The notes beneath the pieces are model-generated. The model saw only the letters and a list, made by a program, of their open reading frames with translations, did no database searches and was not told where the DNA came from. This document shows, piece after piece, positions 34,258 through 43,464 of a stretch of DNA of 64,000 nt. The position numbers and the translations under genes were made by a program. Numbering within the stretch: position 1 is the stretch's first letter; every line of letters begins with the position of its first letter. The stretch covers positions 1 through 64,000 of the forward strand of contig DASPTQ010000235.1 of the NCBI GenBank assembly GCA_035623335.1, given 5' to 3'. Source of the stretch: JAFAGX01 sp035623335 (lineage in GTDB: Bacteria > Acidobacteriota > Terriglobia > Terriglobales > Acidobacteriaceae).

Positions 34258-34803
34258 ATGTCCTTGGACACGCAAAATTCGTCAGCAGAGAAACCTGGGC
34301 TGGGCACTCGACCGCAGGCCCCTGAGGGATGCTTCGCACTTTGGCGCTGCCGCTACCCAGCGAGCATCATGCTACGGGTGTTTCTTGCGTTCGGGCTCGG
34401 CCTGCTGCTTGTTGCCTTCTTTTGCTCGACCACTGTCGAAGCAACCAAGGAAACGAAAGCCCCATCGGTTCATACCGTTGATGGAGCAGAGATCTTCCGG
34501 GATTGCTGCGCTTCATGCCATGGGTCGGACGGAAAGGGCAATGGGCCGGCGGCGTCAGCGCTGAGATCCAAAGTGCCTGACCTGACTCAAATATCGAACA
34601 GGGCTGGCGGCGAGTTTCCAACTGCCCGCATCCGCGCGGTCATTGAAGGCACCGAAACGGTATCGGCACATGGATCTCGTGCGATGCCCATCTGGGGACC
34701 AGCGTTCCATCAGATTGTTGATGACCAGGACTTGGGCTCTGTACGCACCGCCAACGTAACCCGGTATATCGAATCGATACAGCAGAAACGATTGCACCCC
34801 TGA
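34258..34803 (+). CDS. exported class I cytochrome c
   Basis: A 181-residue mono-haem cytochrome c. The haem motif CCASCH is followed by GSDGKGNGPAAS, and the axial methionine is probably in SRAMPIWG. A hydrophobic export helix starts at residue 38 (MLRVFLAFGLGLLLVAFF). The ATG at 34369 may therefore be the true start, giving 144 residues. The ATG at 34258 would leave a 37-residue extension. The mature domain is clearly paralogous to the cytochrome at 43.5 kb (same length, shared GPAA and MP-WGP blocks). It could accept electrons from a periplasmic dehydrogenase. Confidence 0.83.
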   Translation: MSLDTQNSSAEKPGLGTRPQAPEGCFALWRCRYPASIMLRVFLAFGLGLLLVAFFCSTTVEATKETKAPSVHTVDGAEIFRDCCASCHGSDGKGNGPAASALRSKVPDLTQISNRAGGEFPTARIRAVIEGTETVSAHGSRAMPIWGPAFHQIVDDQDLGSVRTANVTRYIESIQQKRLHP

Positions 34804-34995
34804 TAGCGGCGGGGTCACCATCCGATAAGGTCGTTGGTCAAGAAGCTGTCGAAGCGTCGAGCTACACGCATAGCATGAGCGAAGTAGCTTCACAACAACC
34901 CCATCGCCGAATGAAGGAAGGATTGGCAGATACCCTGCCAATTCGAATCTAGCATGCGAGCGGCGCGGGGGGATGGTGGGCCGACTCGACCGCCG

Positions 34996-35664
34996 CTAGT
35001 CTGAACTTAGGTTTACCGATTGACCGCACAGTGTACCCGTGGTCGTGCTGCTGCCATTGGACTCGGCCAGGGTGGTCAGATTTATGTTACAGGTGTTGCC
35101 GTTGACCGTCACCGCCCCGCCTGCCAGAATCGGCAGCGGAAACGAGATGGAACCGTTGTTAAAGGTAAAGGTCCCGGAGATGGTAACCTGTGGTGCTCCG
35201 TTGACCGTGTATCCAGAAACGGGGACGCAGTTGGTGAAGGTTTCGTCCACCTGGAACTGGATGCTTCCGGTGCCGCTGCTGCTGATGGTACCGTTCACAT
35301 CACCCGCGAAACCTGACGTACCTCCGTCCTGGCACGCATCGGTAGTGTTGTACTGCTGCGAAAATACGCAGGAGTTCTGGGTACAAGAAACCTCCTGGGG
35401 TTCGATACGACCTTGGAGATGACCAGGGTGACGCACCACCGCTGCACTGGTGCCCTCAGAAAGATTCGTAACCGCGTTCTTGGAAATCATGGTGGCAACA
35501 TCCTGAACGACCGACGCTGGAACCGTGGAAGATGAGCCACTACCGCTTCCGCCACCACAACCGACCCCGACAAGCAGGCTCAGGACCGCTGCCAGCAGAC
35601 TAAAAGCCCTCCCGCTATACCTGAAGGTGGACAAGAAAATGCAAACCGTTCCGCCGGTTTTCAT
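34996..35664 (-). CDS. putative Gly/Ser-rich lipoprotein
   Basis: A 222-residue protein with a lipoprotein leader ending LLVGVGC, followed by a GGGSGSGSSS linker and a beta-rich body full of Ser, Thr, Asn and Gly. Cysteines in EVSCTQNSCVFS, TDACQDGG and GNTCNINL suggest disulphides. The ATG at 35664 is chosen because AGGG lies about nine bases upstream; ATG 35679 is in frame. Proteins of this look are common in Acidobacteriota and unassigned. It lies beside degraded surface-protein remnants. Confidence 0.65.
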   Translation of the reverse strand: MKTGGTVCIFLSTFRYSGRAFSLLAAVLSLLVGVGCGGGSGSGSSSTVPASVVQDVATMISKNAVTNLSEGTSAAVVRHPGHLQGRIEPQEVSCTQNSCVFSQQYNTTDACQDGGTSGFAGDVNGTISSSGTGSIQFQVDETFTNCVPVSGYTVNGAPQVTISGTFTFNNGSISFPLPILAGGAVTVNGNTCNINLTTLAESNGSSTTTGTLCGQSVNLSSD

Positions 35665-35778
35665 TGGCAAAACCCTCATCGGTGGAGTTGTTGGTAATCG
35701 TAATTTTTAGCGTGGACTTAAACAGAGATGAACGCAACGTTACTGATGTAACAGACCCGCGGCCGCAGGCGGTTAGTT

Positions 35779-36793
35779 CTAGTTTCCGGTTCCGGTCAAC
35801 GTGACCCTCTGCGGGCTGCCGCCTCCATCATCACTCATGCTCACCGCTGCCGTCCGCTTCCCCGTCGCAGTCGGCGTGAACGTCACCGTGATCGTACATT
35901 TTGCCCCGGCGCCGATGCTCGTGCCGCAAGTATTACGCTGCGAGAAATCTGTGGGGTTAGTGCCGGTGATCGTAATGCCGGAGAAATTCAATTGGCTGCT
36001 GCCGACGTTCGTCAGCGTCACGTTCTGAGGCGCACTGCTCGTGCCTACCTGTTGATTGCCAATTGACAACCCCTTCTTGGACAGTAAGACCACCGTACCT
36101 GATCCGCTTAACCCGACCGCGTCCGGACTGGCTGGATCCGAGCTGCTGACACTCACACCTGCATCCCTGGCCTCCTTCGCCGTAGGTGTGAAGGTAACGG
36201 AGACGGTGCAAGTCGCATTCGGCGGCAGCCTAGCGCCGCAGGTATTGGTCTCGGCGAAATCTCCTGCGCTGATGTCCGTAGTAAATCAGATCCACGCCGG
36301 GATAAACATTCCCGTAGCGGACCTTGGCATATTGCGGAACATTGGTGTGCCACTTTTTCGGATCGTTGCCGATAAAGTAATTACTCCTGGCAGGTAGCTC
36401 GTCTTGCCCGCTCATTTGGGTGTTCGAATTAGCGCCCACCAGCTTCATCTGCAGCACTGCATTTGCGGATGCCTGGCTACGGGCGGGCGTTCGAAGTGTT
36501 AGCACCGCCTCTGCTGAGGTCAGGAACAGACTATAACCTGCCCCTCGAGAGAGAAACTTCACTTGCGAGTCACTTTGTCCCTGGTTCGCTTCGAAGGCCA
36601 GCGGCAGCTTGCCATAGCGCTCGACAATCTTCACTCGTTGGACACCCCTGACCGCCGGGGTGGTTGAAGTGCCGGTTTGCCCCTATGCCCATGTCGCCAG
36701 CACAAGCAAAGAAATGATCACGAGCAGCGTCATTGCAAGGATCTCTGGAGGAGAAGTTCTTTGCGAATGACAACGAAGACTGATGTGTCTCAT
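35779..36793 (-). pseudogene. degraded DUF7948/SBBP surface protein with choice-of-anchor D end
   Basis: The gene start is intact: AAGGAGG, then ATG at 36793, then an export helix (MTLLVIISLLVLATWA). A TAG at 36683-36685 stops the frame exactly after the leader. The same frame continues as GQTGTSTTPAVRG and then into a DUF7948 N-terminal domain (KLPLAFEANQGQ, VLQMKLVGANSN, YPGVDLIYYG). Near 36270 this joins, out of frame, a choice-of-anchor D domain (DFAETNTCGARLPPNATC, then GTNPTDFSQRNTCG) that ends at 35779. The beta-propeller repeats normally between them are gone. The gene has a nonsense mutation and an internal deletion or frameshift, so it is almost certainly dead. Confidence 0.75.
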
Positions 36794-36899
36794 GGTCGCC
36801 TCCTTGAACCAACCTCGAATTAAACCGCATGATTGGAAGTGAAGAGTAGGTGCTCTCGCCTGAGGGAGTGCTGCGTCCCGTCGGTGATGAACTGAGGGG

Positions 36900-37039
36900 G
36901 AAACCATGCGCGGGCTGCGGCAGCTCAGGCAGCAGCGGGACCCCGTCAGGTACCTACAACCTGACGGTCACCGGCACCTTTACCTCAGGCTCGAATGTCC
37001 TGAAACACAGGTGTGTCGCTCACTTTGATAGTGCAATAG
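36900..37039 (+). pseudogene. C-terminal remnant of a secreted Ig-like/repeat protein
   Basis: Within the 390-bp spacer after the pseudogene, the plus strand reads CAGCGSSGSSGTPSGTYNLT, TVTGTFTSGS and then LKH. After a frame change it reads VSLTLIVQ and a stop at 37037-37039. This is the usual C-terminal tail of large acidobacterial surface proteins (Ser/Gly linker, GTYTLTVTGTFTSGS, then LTLxVQ). Only the tail remains and it is frameshifted. The rest of 36794-37183 shows nothing else. Confidence 0.5.
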
Positions 37040-37183
37040 GCTGAACGGGCGCGACTTTCGGTGATATTGACCTGGACTATGGCGCCCACCGATTTGCTCG
37101 ACGGCCTTCGCGATCTACCGGGCGCTCCGCCAGCATGATCGCGCCGACGCTCGAAGATTGAGAGAGGCTGTTTGCGGGGAAGC

Positions 37184-38320
37184 TCAGCTCGTTGTTGGCT
37201 TGGTCACAGGAAGGCTAGTCTGCGATGAGGTGACTGTCTCTCTACCCCACACTTCCTGCGCGGTTTCGGCGACCAGACGCAGCTTGGCTTCCTGATCGGC
37301 TGGGGTCAACAGGTTTCCTTCGATGGTGGACGCAAAACCGCATTGCGAGCTGAGCGCCAGCCGTTCGAGCGGTATGAACTCCGACGCCTGCCGAATACGC
37401 TGTTTCAATTCGTCTTTGCTCTCCAGGGTCCTCTTTTTCGAACTGACAAGTCCTAGCACGACCGTACGATCTTCCGGCACCTGCCGCAAAGGTTCAAATC
37501 CGCCCGAACGCTCATCGTCGTATTCCAGCAGAAAACGATGGAACCGTGTCTTCCGAAATACCTTGGTGATCGGGCCGTAATCGCCCGAGGCATAGAACCT
37601 GCTCTGATTGTTGCCGCGGCAGAGGTGGAGACCGAAAATCACTCCTGGATGATGGCCAATAACCGCATTGTCCATATCGGTCGAAAGATCGAGAAGGCGA
37701 TCTGGATCATTGCCACGCTGGCGGTATCCATCGCGTAGCTGAGGATCGAGCAACGCCGCATATTGCGGCGAATCGATCTGAATGTACCTGCACCCGAGGC
37801 GAATTAACTCGTTTACTTCATCCCGGAGAATGTCGACCAAGTCGGCCAGATAGCTGTCGATATTTGGATAAGCGCCTGAGGACTTCTTGTTGTCATAATA
37901 GGCGGCGGCTTGTTGGGCGCTGATCAGTGTGGTTTTCGCGGGATGCTTGGTGCGAGCCCGCAGATAAGTAAACTCCTCGGCGCACAGCGGACGCTTGCGG
38001 CGAAGCTTCGACACAACCACGGGCCGCGGCTGCACCAATTCTTCACCCTTTTCGTTGCGGAACGGGATCGCCCAGCCACCGAACTTGTCGAAACCCTCGA
38101 CCGCATCGACCAGGTGCCCGAAGAATGCGTAACGGCGAAGCTCGCCGTCCGTAAGGATTTCGACTCCAGCGCGCTGCTGCAATTCCACGGCTTCGTCAAC
38201 AGCCCGGTCTTCCAGCGACTTAAACTCGGAATCACTGATCCGCCCGGCCTGGTGACTTTCGCGGGCGTCCTTCAGATAATCGGGACGCAACAAGCTTCCG
38301 ACAACATCGCTTCGATACAT
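37184..38320 (-). CDS. MetE C-terminal-like cobalamin-independent methyltransferase
   Basis: A 378-residue protein of the vitamin-B12-independent methionine synthase superfamily, catalytic half only. VGSLLRP at the start, LTDGELRR, IQIDSPQYAA, the zinc ligands of GLHLCRGN (His-x-Cys) and the late cysteine in LSSQCGFAS are kept. The N-terminal half of true MetE is absent, as in archaeal-type and many catabolic paralogues. The start at 38320 is set by GGAGGAGG. It is the last gene of the series beginning with the TonB receptor. It may move a methyl group from an aromatic- or folate-linked donor. The substrate is inferred, not shown. Confidence 0.82.
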   Translation of the reverse strand: MYRSDVVGSLLRPDYLKDARESHQAGRISDSEFKSLEDRAVDEAVELQQRAGVEILTDGELRRYAFFGHLVDAVEGFDKFGGWAIPFRNEKGEELVQPRPVVVSKLRRKRPLCAEEFTYLRARTKHPAKTTLISAQQAAAYYDNKKSSGAYPNIDSYLADLVDILRDEVNELIRLGCRYIQIDSPQYAALLDPQLRDGYRQRGNDPDRLLDLSTDMDNAVIGHHPGVIFGLHLCRGNNQSRFYASGDYGPITKVFRKTRFHRFLLEYDDERSGGFEPLRQVPEDRTVVLGLVSSKKRTLESKDELKQRIRQASEFIPLERLALSSQCGFASTIEGNLLTPADQEAKLRLVAETAQEVWGRETVTSSQTSLPVTKPTTS

Positions 38321-38416
38321 GCCAACCTCCTCCATTCCCGACCGCTACTCGGTAGGTGAATCAAAACGTGTTCGGTAGCGCGCAAGGATGCAAACAGGAA
38401 CCCCAGAACAGCATTG

Positions 38417-40579
38417 TTAATCAGGGTCTCCAGTCGGTTTTTGACCCGCGTCCTGATTCCGCCGAAAAATTACGTACGAGCGGATCGCGGCTGCATCCTT
38501 GCCGGAAAGCTCCTTGGCAAAGGAGACCATTCCTTGCGATTGCAAATCACCCTTGAGGACAATATCGAACCACGCGTCTTCGGCGAGGGTGCTGCTGCGT
38601 CGCAAATCCGGCAACACACCTCCGCTCACGGCGACATCGCCGTGACATTCGGAACAATAGCTTTGAAAAAGCTCTTCACCTTTGCGAATCGTGGCGGCAC
38701 TTGCGGTATTTTCTAAGGCCGTCAATGCTGGCTGCTTAACCGATTCCAACGGCGGCAAGCTGGCTTTCCCTCCGAGCTTGAAAACCAGCATGCGACTGAT
38801 ATTGCGCACTCGCCCGGAGGCAAACGAAACTTCCCCTGCGGCCAGCGGAAATACGCCGCCCCAACCGGCAAGCACCGCAACATACTGGTCGCCGCCGGAC
38901 TCGTAGGCAACCGGACCTGCCATGACTCCGGTTTGGGCAGCGAACGACCACAGCTTTGTGCCGTTGTCGGCGCGATAAGCTTCGAAGTTTCCGCTCGCGG
39001 TTCCTTCGAAGACCAGATTTCCCGCCGTCGCGAGCGTACCGCCGTTCCAGGGGCCGGTCCGGTCCACAGTCCAGGCCGCCTTCTGCCGCACTGGATCCCA
39101 GGCCAGCAGCTTTCCTTTCACGCTTCGCAGGATTGCTTTCTTGATCTCGGGATCCTGCGGCAACCCGGCTGCTACGAGATCGACCCCGTAGTTGGGCGCC
39201 AGCCTCTTCATTCGAAAAGTGGCGGGTGTCTTGTACTTGAAACCGGCATCGTTCACGGGAATATACGCAAGGCGGGTGACTGGACTGTAGGACATAGGCT
39301 GCCAGCTGTGTGCCCCCATGGGTCCCGGCACGATAGGAGCAGGGTCAGCCCCTGCATACCTGGCGGTAGCGGTCTCGATTGGCCGACCGCTTTTCGGATC
39401 AACGCCCGTGGCCCAGTTGATAAACGTGTAAGGCTGGGCCGAAATGAGCCGGCCATTGGTCCGGTCCAGAACGTAAAAGATGCCATTCTTCGGCGCCTGC
39501 ATAAGAACTCTGCGAGGGCTGCCATCCATGACAAGGTCGGCCAGAATGATGTCTTCGTCGGAATCAAAATCCCAGGCGTCGGCAGGGTCTTGCTGGTAGT
39601 GCCAAACGTAGTCCCCGGTTTCCATTTTGAGCGCGACAATCGAGCACGTGAAAAGATCGTCCCCGCCCTGGGGACTACGGAATCTTTCGCTCCATGGCGT
39701 ACCGTTGCCTGTGCCAATATAGAGTTGATCGAGCTCGGGATCATAGGCAATGGCGTTCCACACCGTTCCGCCGCCGCCCAGTGTCCACCAGTCACCACTC
39801 CAGGTCTGGGCAGCTTTTGCCAGCACCGGACTTTCGAACGGCTTGGAGGGATCACCGGGTACGGTATAAAACCGCCAAATAAGCTCGCCGGTTCCCGCAT
39901 CGTAAGCGGAGACATACCCGCGAACGCCGAATTCGCCGCCTCCATTGCCGATGATCACTTTTCCCTTGACCACACGAGGAGCGCCGGTAATCGTATAGCG
40001 AAGATTGCGATCTATGGTCAGTACCTCCCAAACACGTCGTCCGGTTGCGGCATCGAGCGCGATCAGGCGTCCATCGAGTGTTCCGACGAAGATCGTGCCA
40101 TTCCAGGCTGCGACACCGCGGTTCACCACGTCACAACAGGCGTTCACCGCCCAGTCGCCTGGAACCTTGGGATCAAACGACCACCGAACTTGTCCTGTCG
40201 CCGCATCCAGCGCGAACACCTTACTCCAGGCGCTTGTAAAGTACATGACGCCGTCGACCACCAGCGGTGTCGCTTCCTGCCCGCGCTTCGTGTCCAAGTC
40301 GTAATACCAGGCGAGACTGAGCTGCGAGACATTGTGATCGTTAATCTGATTCAACGGGCTGAAATGCTGCTCGCTGTAAGTGCGGCCATAGACCATCCAG
40401 TTTCCTGGCTCTCGATCCGCGTTGATGATCCGAGATTCGGTCACATCCGCAGGCTTGCCAGGTTTATGGCCGGCATCGGTTGCCTGATGGCACGCCACCG
40501 AAGTTACAGCCAGAAGTATCGAAAGGCCAAGGATCCGGGTTACGCGGCCGAGCCGGGGTCTCCTATCTTCCAATTGCAT
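38417..40579 (-). CDS. PQQ-dependent quinohaemoprotein alcohol dehydrogenase
   Basis: A protein of about 720 residues. After an export leader (ILGLSILLAVTSVAC, possibly a lipobox) there is an eight-bladed PQQ propeller with WYYDLDTKRGQEATPLVVDG, the vicinal cysteines of NACCDVVNRG, GGGTVWNAIAYDP and WDFDSDEDIIL near the catalytic base. A C-terminal cytochrome c domain has CSECH. It oxidises alcohols in the periplasm. ATG 40579 is preferred, with GTG 40603 possible. Its position after pcaG and its linkage to a separate cytochrome c gene suggest oxidation of an aromatic or methoxylated alcohol, but this is inference. Confidence 0.92.
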   Translation of the reverse strand: MQLEDRRPRLGRVTRILGLSILLAVTSVACHQATDAGHKPGKPADVTESRIINADREPGNWMVYGRTYSEQHFSPLNQINDHNVSQLSLAWYYDLDTKRGQEATPLVVDGVMYFTSAWSKVFALDAATGQVRWSFDPKVPGDWAVNACCDVVNRGVAAWNGTIFVGTLDGRLIALDAATGRRVWEVLTIDRNLRYTITGAPRVVKGKVIIGNGGGEFGVRGYVSAYDAGTGELIWRFYTVPGDPSKPFESPVLAKAAQTWSGDWWTLGGGGTVWNAIAYDPELDQLYIGTGNGTPWSERFRSPQGGDDLFTCSIVALKMETGDYVWHYQQDPADAWDFDSDEDIILADLVMDGSPRRVLMQAPKNGIFYVLDRTNGRLISAQPYTFINWATGVDPKSGRPIETATARYAGADPAPIVPGPMGAHSWQPMSYSPVTRLAYIPVNDAGFKYKTPATFRMKRLAPNYGVDLVAAGLPQDPEIKKAILRSVKGKLLAWDPVRQKAAWTVDRTGPWNGGTLATAGNLVFEGTASGNFEAYRADNGTKLWSFAAQTGVMAGPVAYESGGDQYVAVLAGWGGVFPLAAGEVSFASGRVRNISRMLVFKLGGKASLPPLESVKQPALTALENTASAATIRKGEELFQSYCSECHGDVAVSGGVLPDLRRSSTLAEDAWFDIVLKGDLQSQGMVSFAKELSGKDAAAIRSYVIFRRNQDAGQKPTGDPD

Positions 40580-40599
40580 GAGCGGCACTGAGCTTGAAG

Positions 40600-41169
40600 T
40601 CACACGTCAAAGAAGACCGTCTCCTGATCCCCCTGAAGCCAGACATCGAAGCGCCAATGCCCGGGGCGAGCAGAGTCTGGTTTGGCCATCAGGGTGTGAT
40701 GTCGATCCGAGGGCACGAGCGCAAGAATCGGATCCTCGTCATTGCTCGGATCCCCGGGGAAATAAACGCGCGTAAAGAGCTGCTTGAGCATTCCTCGGGC
40801 GAAAATGGCGACCGTCAGATGCGGCGCCTGGATGGTGTCGTGGTGCACGCGTCCCGGCCGTACCGTCTCGAGCACGCAACTGCCATCTTCTCCCGTTGCC
40901 AGGCGTCCGAAACCGATCCAGCCCTCATCGAGCGACTTGGGCTGTCTATCATCGGGATGGTTGTACTTCCCGTTCGCGTCCGCTTGCCAGATTTCGAGCA
41001 TCGCGTCGTCAACGGCAGCGCCATCGCCATCCAGCACGCGAAAGGTGATCCAGGTTCGCTCGCCCTTTGCCTGTGGGCCTGCCAGGCAGGGGACGCAGTG
41101 CTCCTTGGCGGTCAGCGCAATCTGAAAAAATGGGCCGACGGTTTGTGAGGGGCTGGGATCCAGGTCCAT
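40600..41169 (-). CDS. pcaG: protocatechuate 3,4-dioxygenase alpha subunit
   Basis: A 189-residue intradiol dioxygenase subunit. It has the family start SPSQTVGPFF, the GDGAAVDDAMLEIWQADANG strand, and DRHHTLMAK and GHWRFDVWLQG near the end. The alpha chain lacks the iron ligands and completes the active site of PcaH. The ATG at 41169 lies one base after the pcaH stop, so translation is coupled. It catalyses intradiol cleavage of protocatechuate to 3-carboxymuconate together with PcaH. No pcaB, C or D gene follows in the window. Confidence 0.92.
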   Translation of the reverse strand: MDLDPSPSQTVGPFFQIALTAKEHCVPCLAGPQAKGERTWITFRVLDGDGAAVDDAMLEIWQADANGKYNHPDDRQPKSLDEGWIGFGRLATGEDGSCVLETVRPGRVHHDTIQAPHLTVAIFARGMLKQLFTRVYFPGDPSNDEDPILALVPSDRHHTLMAKPDSARPGHWRFDVWLQGDQETVFFDV

Positions 41170-41170
41170 A

Positions 41171-41890
41171 TCAGGTTTCAAATGGCGTAGCCTCGGGACC
41201 GCGCAGCACGATGTCGAACTTGAAGCTCTTGGCCCATTGAGGCTGCGTGGTCTCGAGATCGAATTTCGAGATCAGCCGCTCTCTGGCCTTTTCATCCGGC
41301 ACCGATTGGAATATCGGATCGTAGGCAAGCAAAGGATCGCCGGGGAAATACATTTGCGTGACCAGGCGCGTGATGAAAGCATTTCCGAAGACCGAGAAAT
41401 GAATGTGGGCCGGGCGCCACGCGTTGTAATGATTGAACCAGGGATAGGACCCCGGTTTGATGGTGATAAAGCGATACCCGCCGTTTTCATCGGTTAAGGT
41501 GCGGCCCGCGCCACTGAAGTTGGGATCGAGAGGAGCCGGGTGCTGATCTTTTGCGTGTCGGTAGCGCCCGGCCGAGTTGGCTTGCCAAATCTCGATCAGA
41601 GCGTTCGGGACAGGTCGTCGGTTGCTGTCGAGCACGCGTCCACAGACAATAATGCGCTCGCCGATGGGGTCACCGCCGTGCTGCCCGGTGAGATCGTTGT
41701 CCTTTTCCCCCATTTTTTCATATCCATAGAGCGGGCCCGTGATTTCCGACAGGGTGTGTGGCAGCACGATGAGCGGCCTTAAGGGCGCGCGTTTTATGGT
41801 CGCGCGATAAGGCTCGTAGAGCGACGGCGGTTGGCTGCCGAGAGGCGGCCGGCAGTAAGGTGTAATCGAAGTTGTGGTTACCCGGTCCAT
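41171..41890 (-). CDS. pcaH: protocatechuate 3,4-dioxygenase beta subunit
   Basis: A 239-residue intradiol dioxygenase subunit carrying the Fe(III) site. GRVLDSNRRPVPNALIEIWQ opens the core, the tyrosine of AGRYRH and the tyrosine in KPGSYPW are the expected tyrosinates, and RPAHIHFSVFG gives the two histidines. It opens the ring of protocatechuate between the hydroxyls. The gene lies 33 bp after an aldehyde dehydrogenase gene and just before pcaG. The order is unusual because pcaH/pcaG here sit with a TonB receptor and a PQQ dehydrogenase instead of the remaining pca genes. Confidence 0.94.
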   Translation of the reverse strand: MDRVTTTSITPYCRPPLGSQPPSLYEPYRATIKRAPLRPLIVLPHTLSEITGPLYGYEKMGEKDNDLTGQHGGDPIGERIIVCGRVLDSNRRPVPNALIEIWQANSAGRYRHAKDQHPAPLDPNFSGAGRTLTDENGGYRFITIKPGSYPWFNHYNAWRPAHIHFSVFGNAFITRLVTQMYFPGDPLLAYDPIFQSVPDEKARERLISKFDLETTQPQWAKSFKFDIVLRGPEATPFET

Positions 41891-41923
41891 ACAGAAGGCT
41901 CAATCCTCAGCCCAGAGCGCCGG

Positions 41924-43417
41924 TCAAATTTGCGCGCATACGGATTTGGTCTCGGTATACAGGTCGAGCGCGGCCTTGCCCCACTCGCGCCCCCACCCGG
42001 ATTGCTTGTATCCACCAAAGGGGAGAGCCGAATCGAATACGTTGTAGCAGTTGATCCAGACTGTACCGGCTTTCAGTTGCGCCGCCAAACGATTCGCCTT
42101 GCTGATATCGCGCGTCCAGACCGCCGACGCTAGGCCGTAGACGCTGTCGTTGGCAAAGCTTGCGACCTCCTCCAGATCCCGGAACGGAATGGCCGTGACC
42201 ACCGGCCCGAAGATTTCTTCGCGAACCACCTTCATGGTCGGCTTGACGTCGACCAGAACCGTCGGCTCCACGAAATATCCCGGCCCGCTGATTTTCTTTC
42301 CGCCGACGACGGCCTTTGCCCCATCATTGGCGCCTGATTCGAGATAGCCACAGACTCGCTCCTGCTGCTCTTTGGAAACCAGCGGTCCCAGGTTGTTCGC
42401 CGGATCGATTCCTGGGCCGATCTTAAAACCCTTGGCCACGCCGGCGACGCCTTCTACCACCTGGTCAAAAACACTTTCCTGGGCAAACAGGCGCGATCCG
42501 GCGGCACAGATCTCGCCCTGATTGAAGAAAATGGCCATGGCGCTGGCTGGGATGGCAGCTTCCAAATCAGCATCCGAAAAAACCACATTGGGAGACTTCC
42601 CGCCCAACTCCAGCGAAACTTTTTTCAGATTTCCGCTGGACGCGTTCACGATGAGTCTGCCCACCTCGGTCGAACCGGTGAAGGCGATCTTGTCGACGTC
42701 GGGGTGAGCGGCCAGCGCGGCTCCCGCGGTTTCGCCATATCCGGGGACGATGTTGACCACGCCGTCGGGGAAACCAGCCTCCATCACCAACTCTCCCAAG
42801 CGGAGCGCGGTGAGCGGAGTCTGCTCAGCCGGTTTCAATACACAAGTACAGCCGACGGCCAGGGCCGGCGCGAGCTTCGAGGAAGCCATAATGAGGGGAA
42901 AATTCCAGGGAATGATCTGCCCGACGACACCTGCTGGCTCCCGCAGGGTATAGGCCAGATATTTTGCTCCAGGTGCAGAGATCGGAATGGTGTTGCCTTC
43001 GACCTTGGTGGCCCAGCCTGCATAATAACGAAAAGCCTCGGACGAGCTGGGCACGTCAACCGCGCGCGAGAAAAACACCGGCTTGCCGTTGTCGAGAGTT
43101 TCTAGTTGGGCCAGCTCTTCGAGGTGCTCATCGACCAGCTCCGCGAGCTTCCACAGCAGCCTGCCTCTTTCCGAGGGCGACATCCGAGGCCACGGGCCGG
43201 ACTCGAAGGCCTTACGGGCAGCTTTGACCGCCAGATCGATATCGGCCTTATCCCCCTCCGCCACTTGCGCCAAGACTTCGCCCCTCGCTGGATTGTAGGT
43301 CGCAAAGCTCTTGCCCGAAACCGCTTCCACCCATTTGCCGCCGATCAACATCTTTCGCGGCTTGCGGATGAATTCATGAACGTTATTTTGGATTTGCGGG
43401 GCTATGGTCGTGGCCAT
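41924..43417 (-). CDS. aldehyde dehydrogenase (betaine/aromatic aldehyde type)
   Basis: A 497-residue NAD(P)+ aldehyde dehydrogenase. The features PWNFPLIMASSKLAPALAVG, FTGSTEVGRLI, LELGGKSPNVVFSD and NQGEICAAGSR (catalytic Glu and Cys) are all intact, and the end GYKQSGWGREWG is typical of class 1/2 enzymes. The ATG at 43417 is normal. Between the cytochrome c and pcaH genes it may oxidise the aldehyde made by the PQQ alcohol dehydrogenase or vanillin-like aldehydes. It is a different subfamily from the ALDH at 16.6 kb. Confidence 0.93.
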   Translation of the reverse strand: MATTIAPQIQNNVHEFIRKPRKMLIGGKWVEAVSGKSFATYNPARGEVLAQVAEGDKADIDLAVKAARKAFESGPWPRMSPSERGRLLWKLAELVDEHLEELAQLETLDNGKPVFFSRAVDVPSSSEAFRYYAGWATKVEGNTIPISAPGAKYLAYTLREPAGVVGQIIPWNFPLIMASSKLAPALAVGCTCVLKPAEQTPLTALRLGELVMEAGFPDGVVNIVPGYGETAGAALAAHPDVDKIAFTGSTEVGRLIVNASSGNLKKVSLELGGKSPNVVFSDADLEAAIPASAMAIFFNQGEICAAGSRLFAQESVFDQVVEGVAGVAKGFKIGPGIDPANNLGPLVSKEQQERVCGYLESGANDGAKAVVGGKKISGPGYFVEPTVLVDVKPTMKVVREEIFGPVVTAIPFRDLEEVASFANDSVYGLASAVWTRDISKANRLAAQLKAGTVWINCYNVFDSALPFGGYKQSGWGREWGKAALDLYTETKSVCAQI

Positions 43418-43464
43418 GATTCCTCCTGCTCATAGTCAGAATTCCTCGACGAGCTCCCATCAGC

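Noticed and set aside
38933..40591. 552-codon plus-strand frame
   Set aside because: Fully antisense to the PQQ dehydrogenase, whose motifs are intact. The antisense product shows no recognisable fold.
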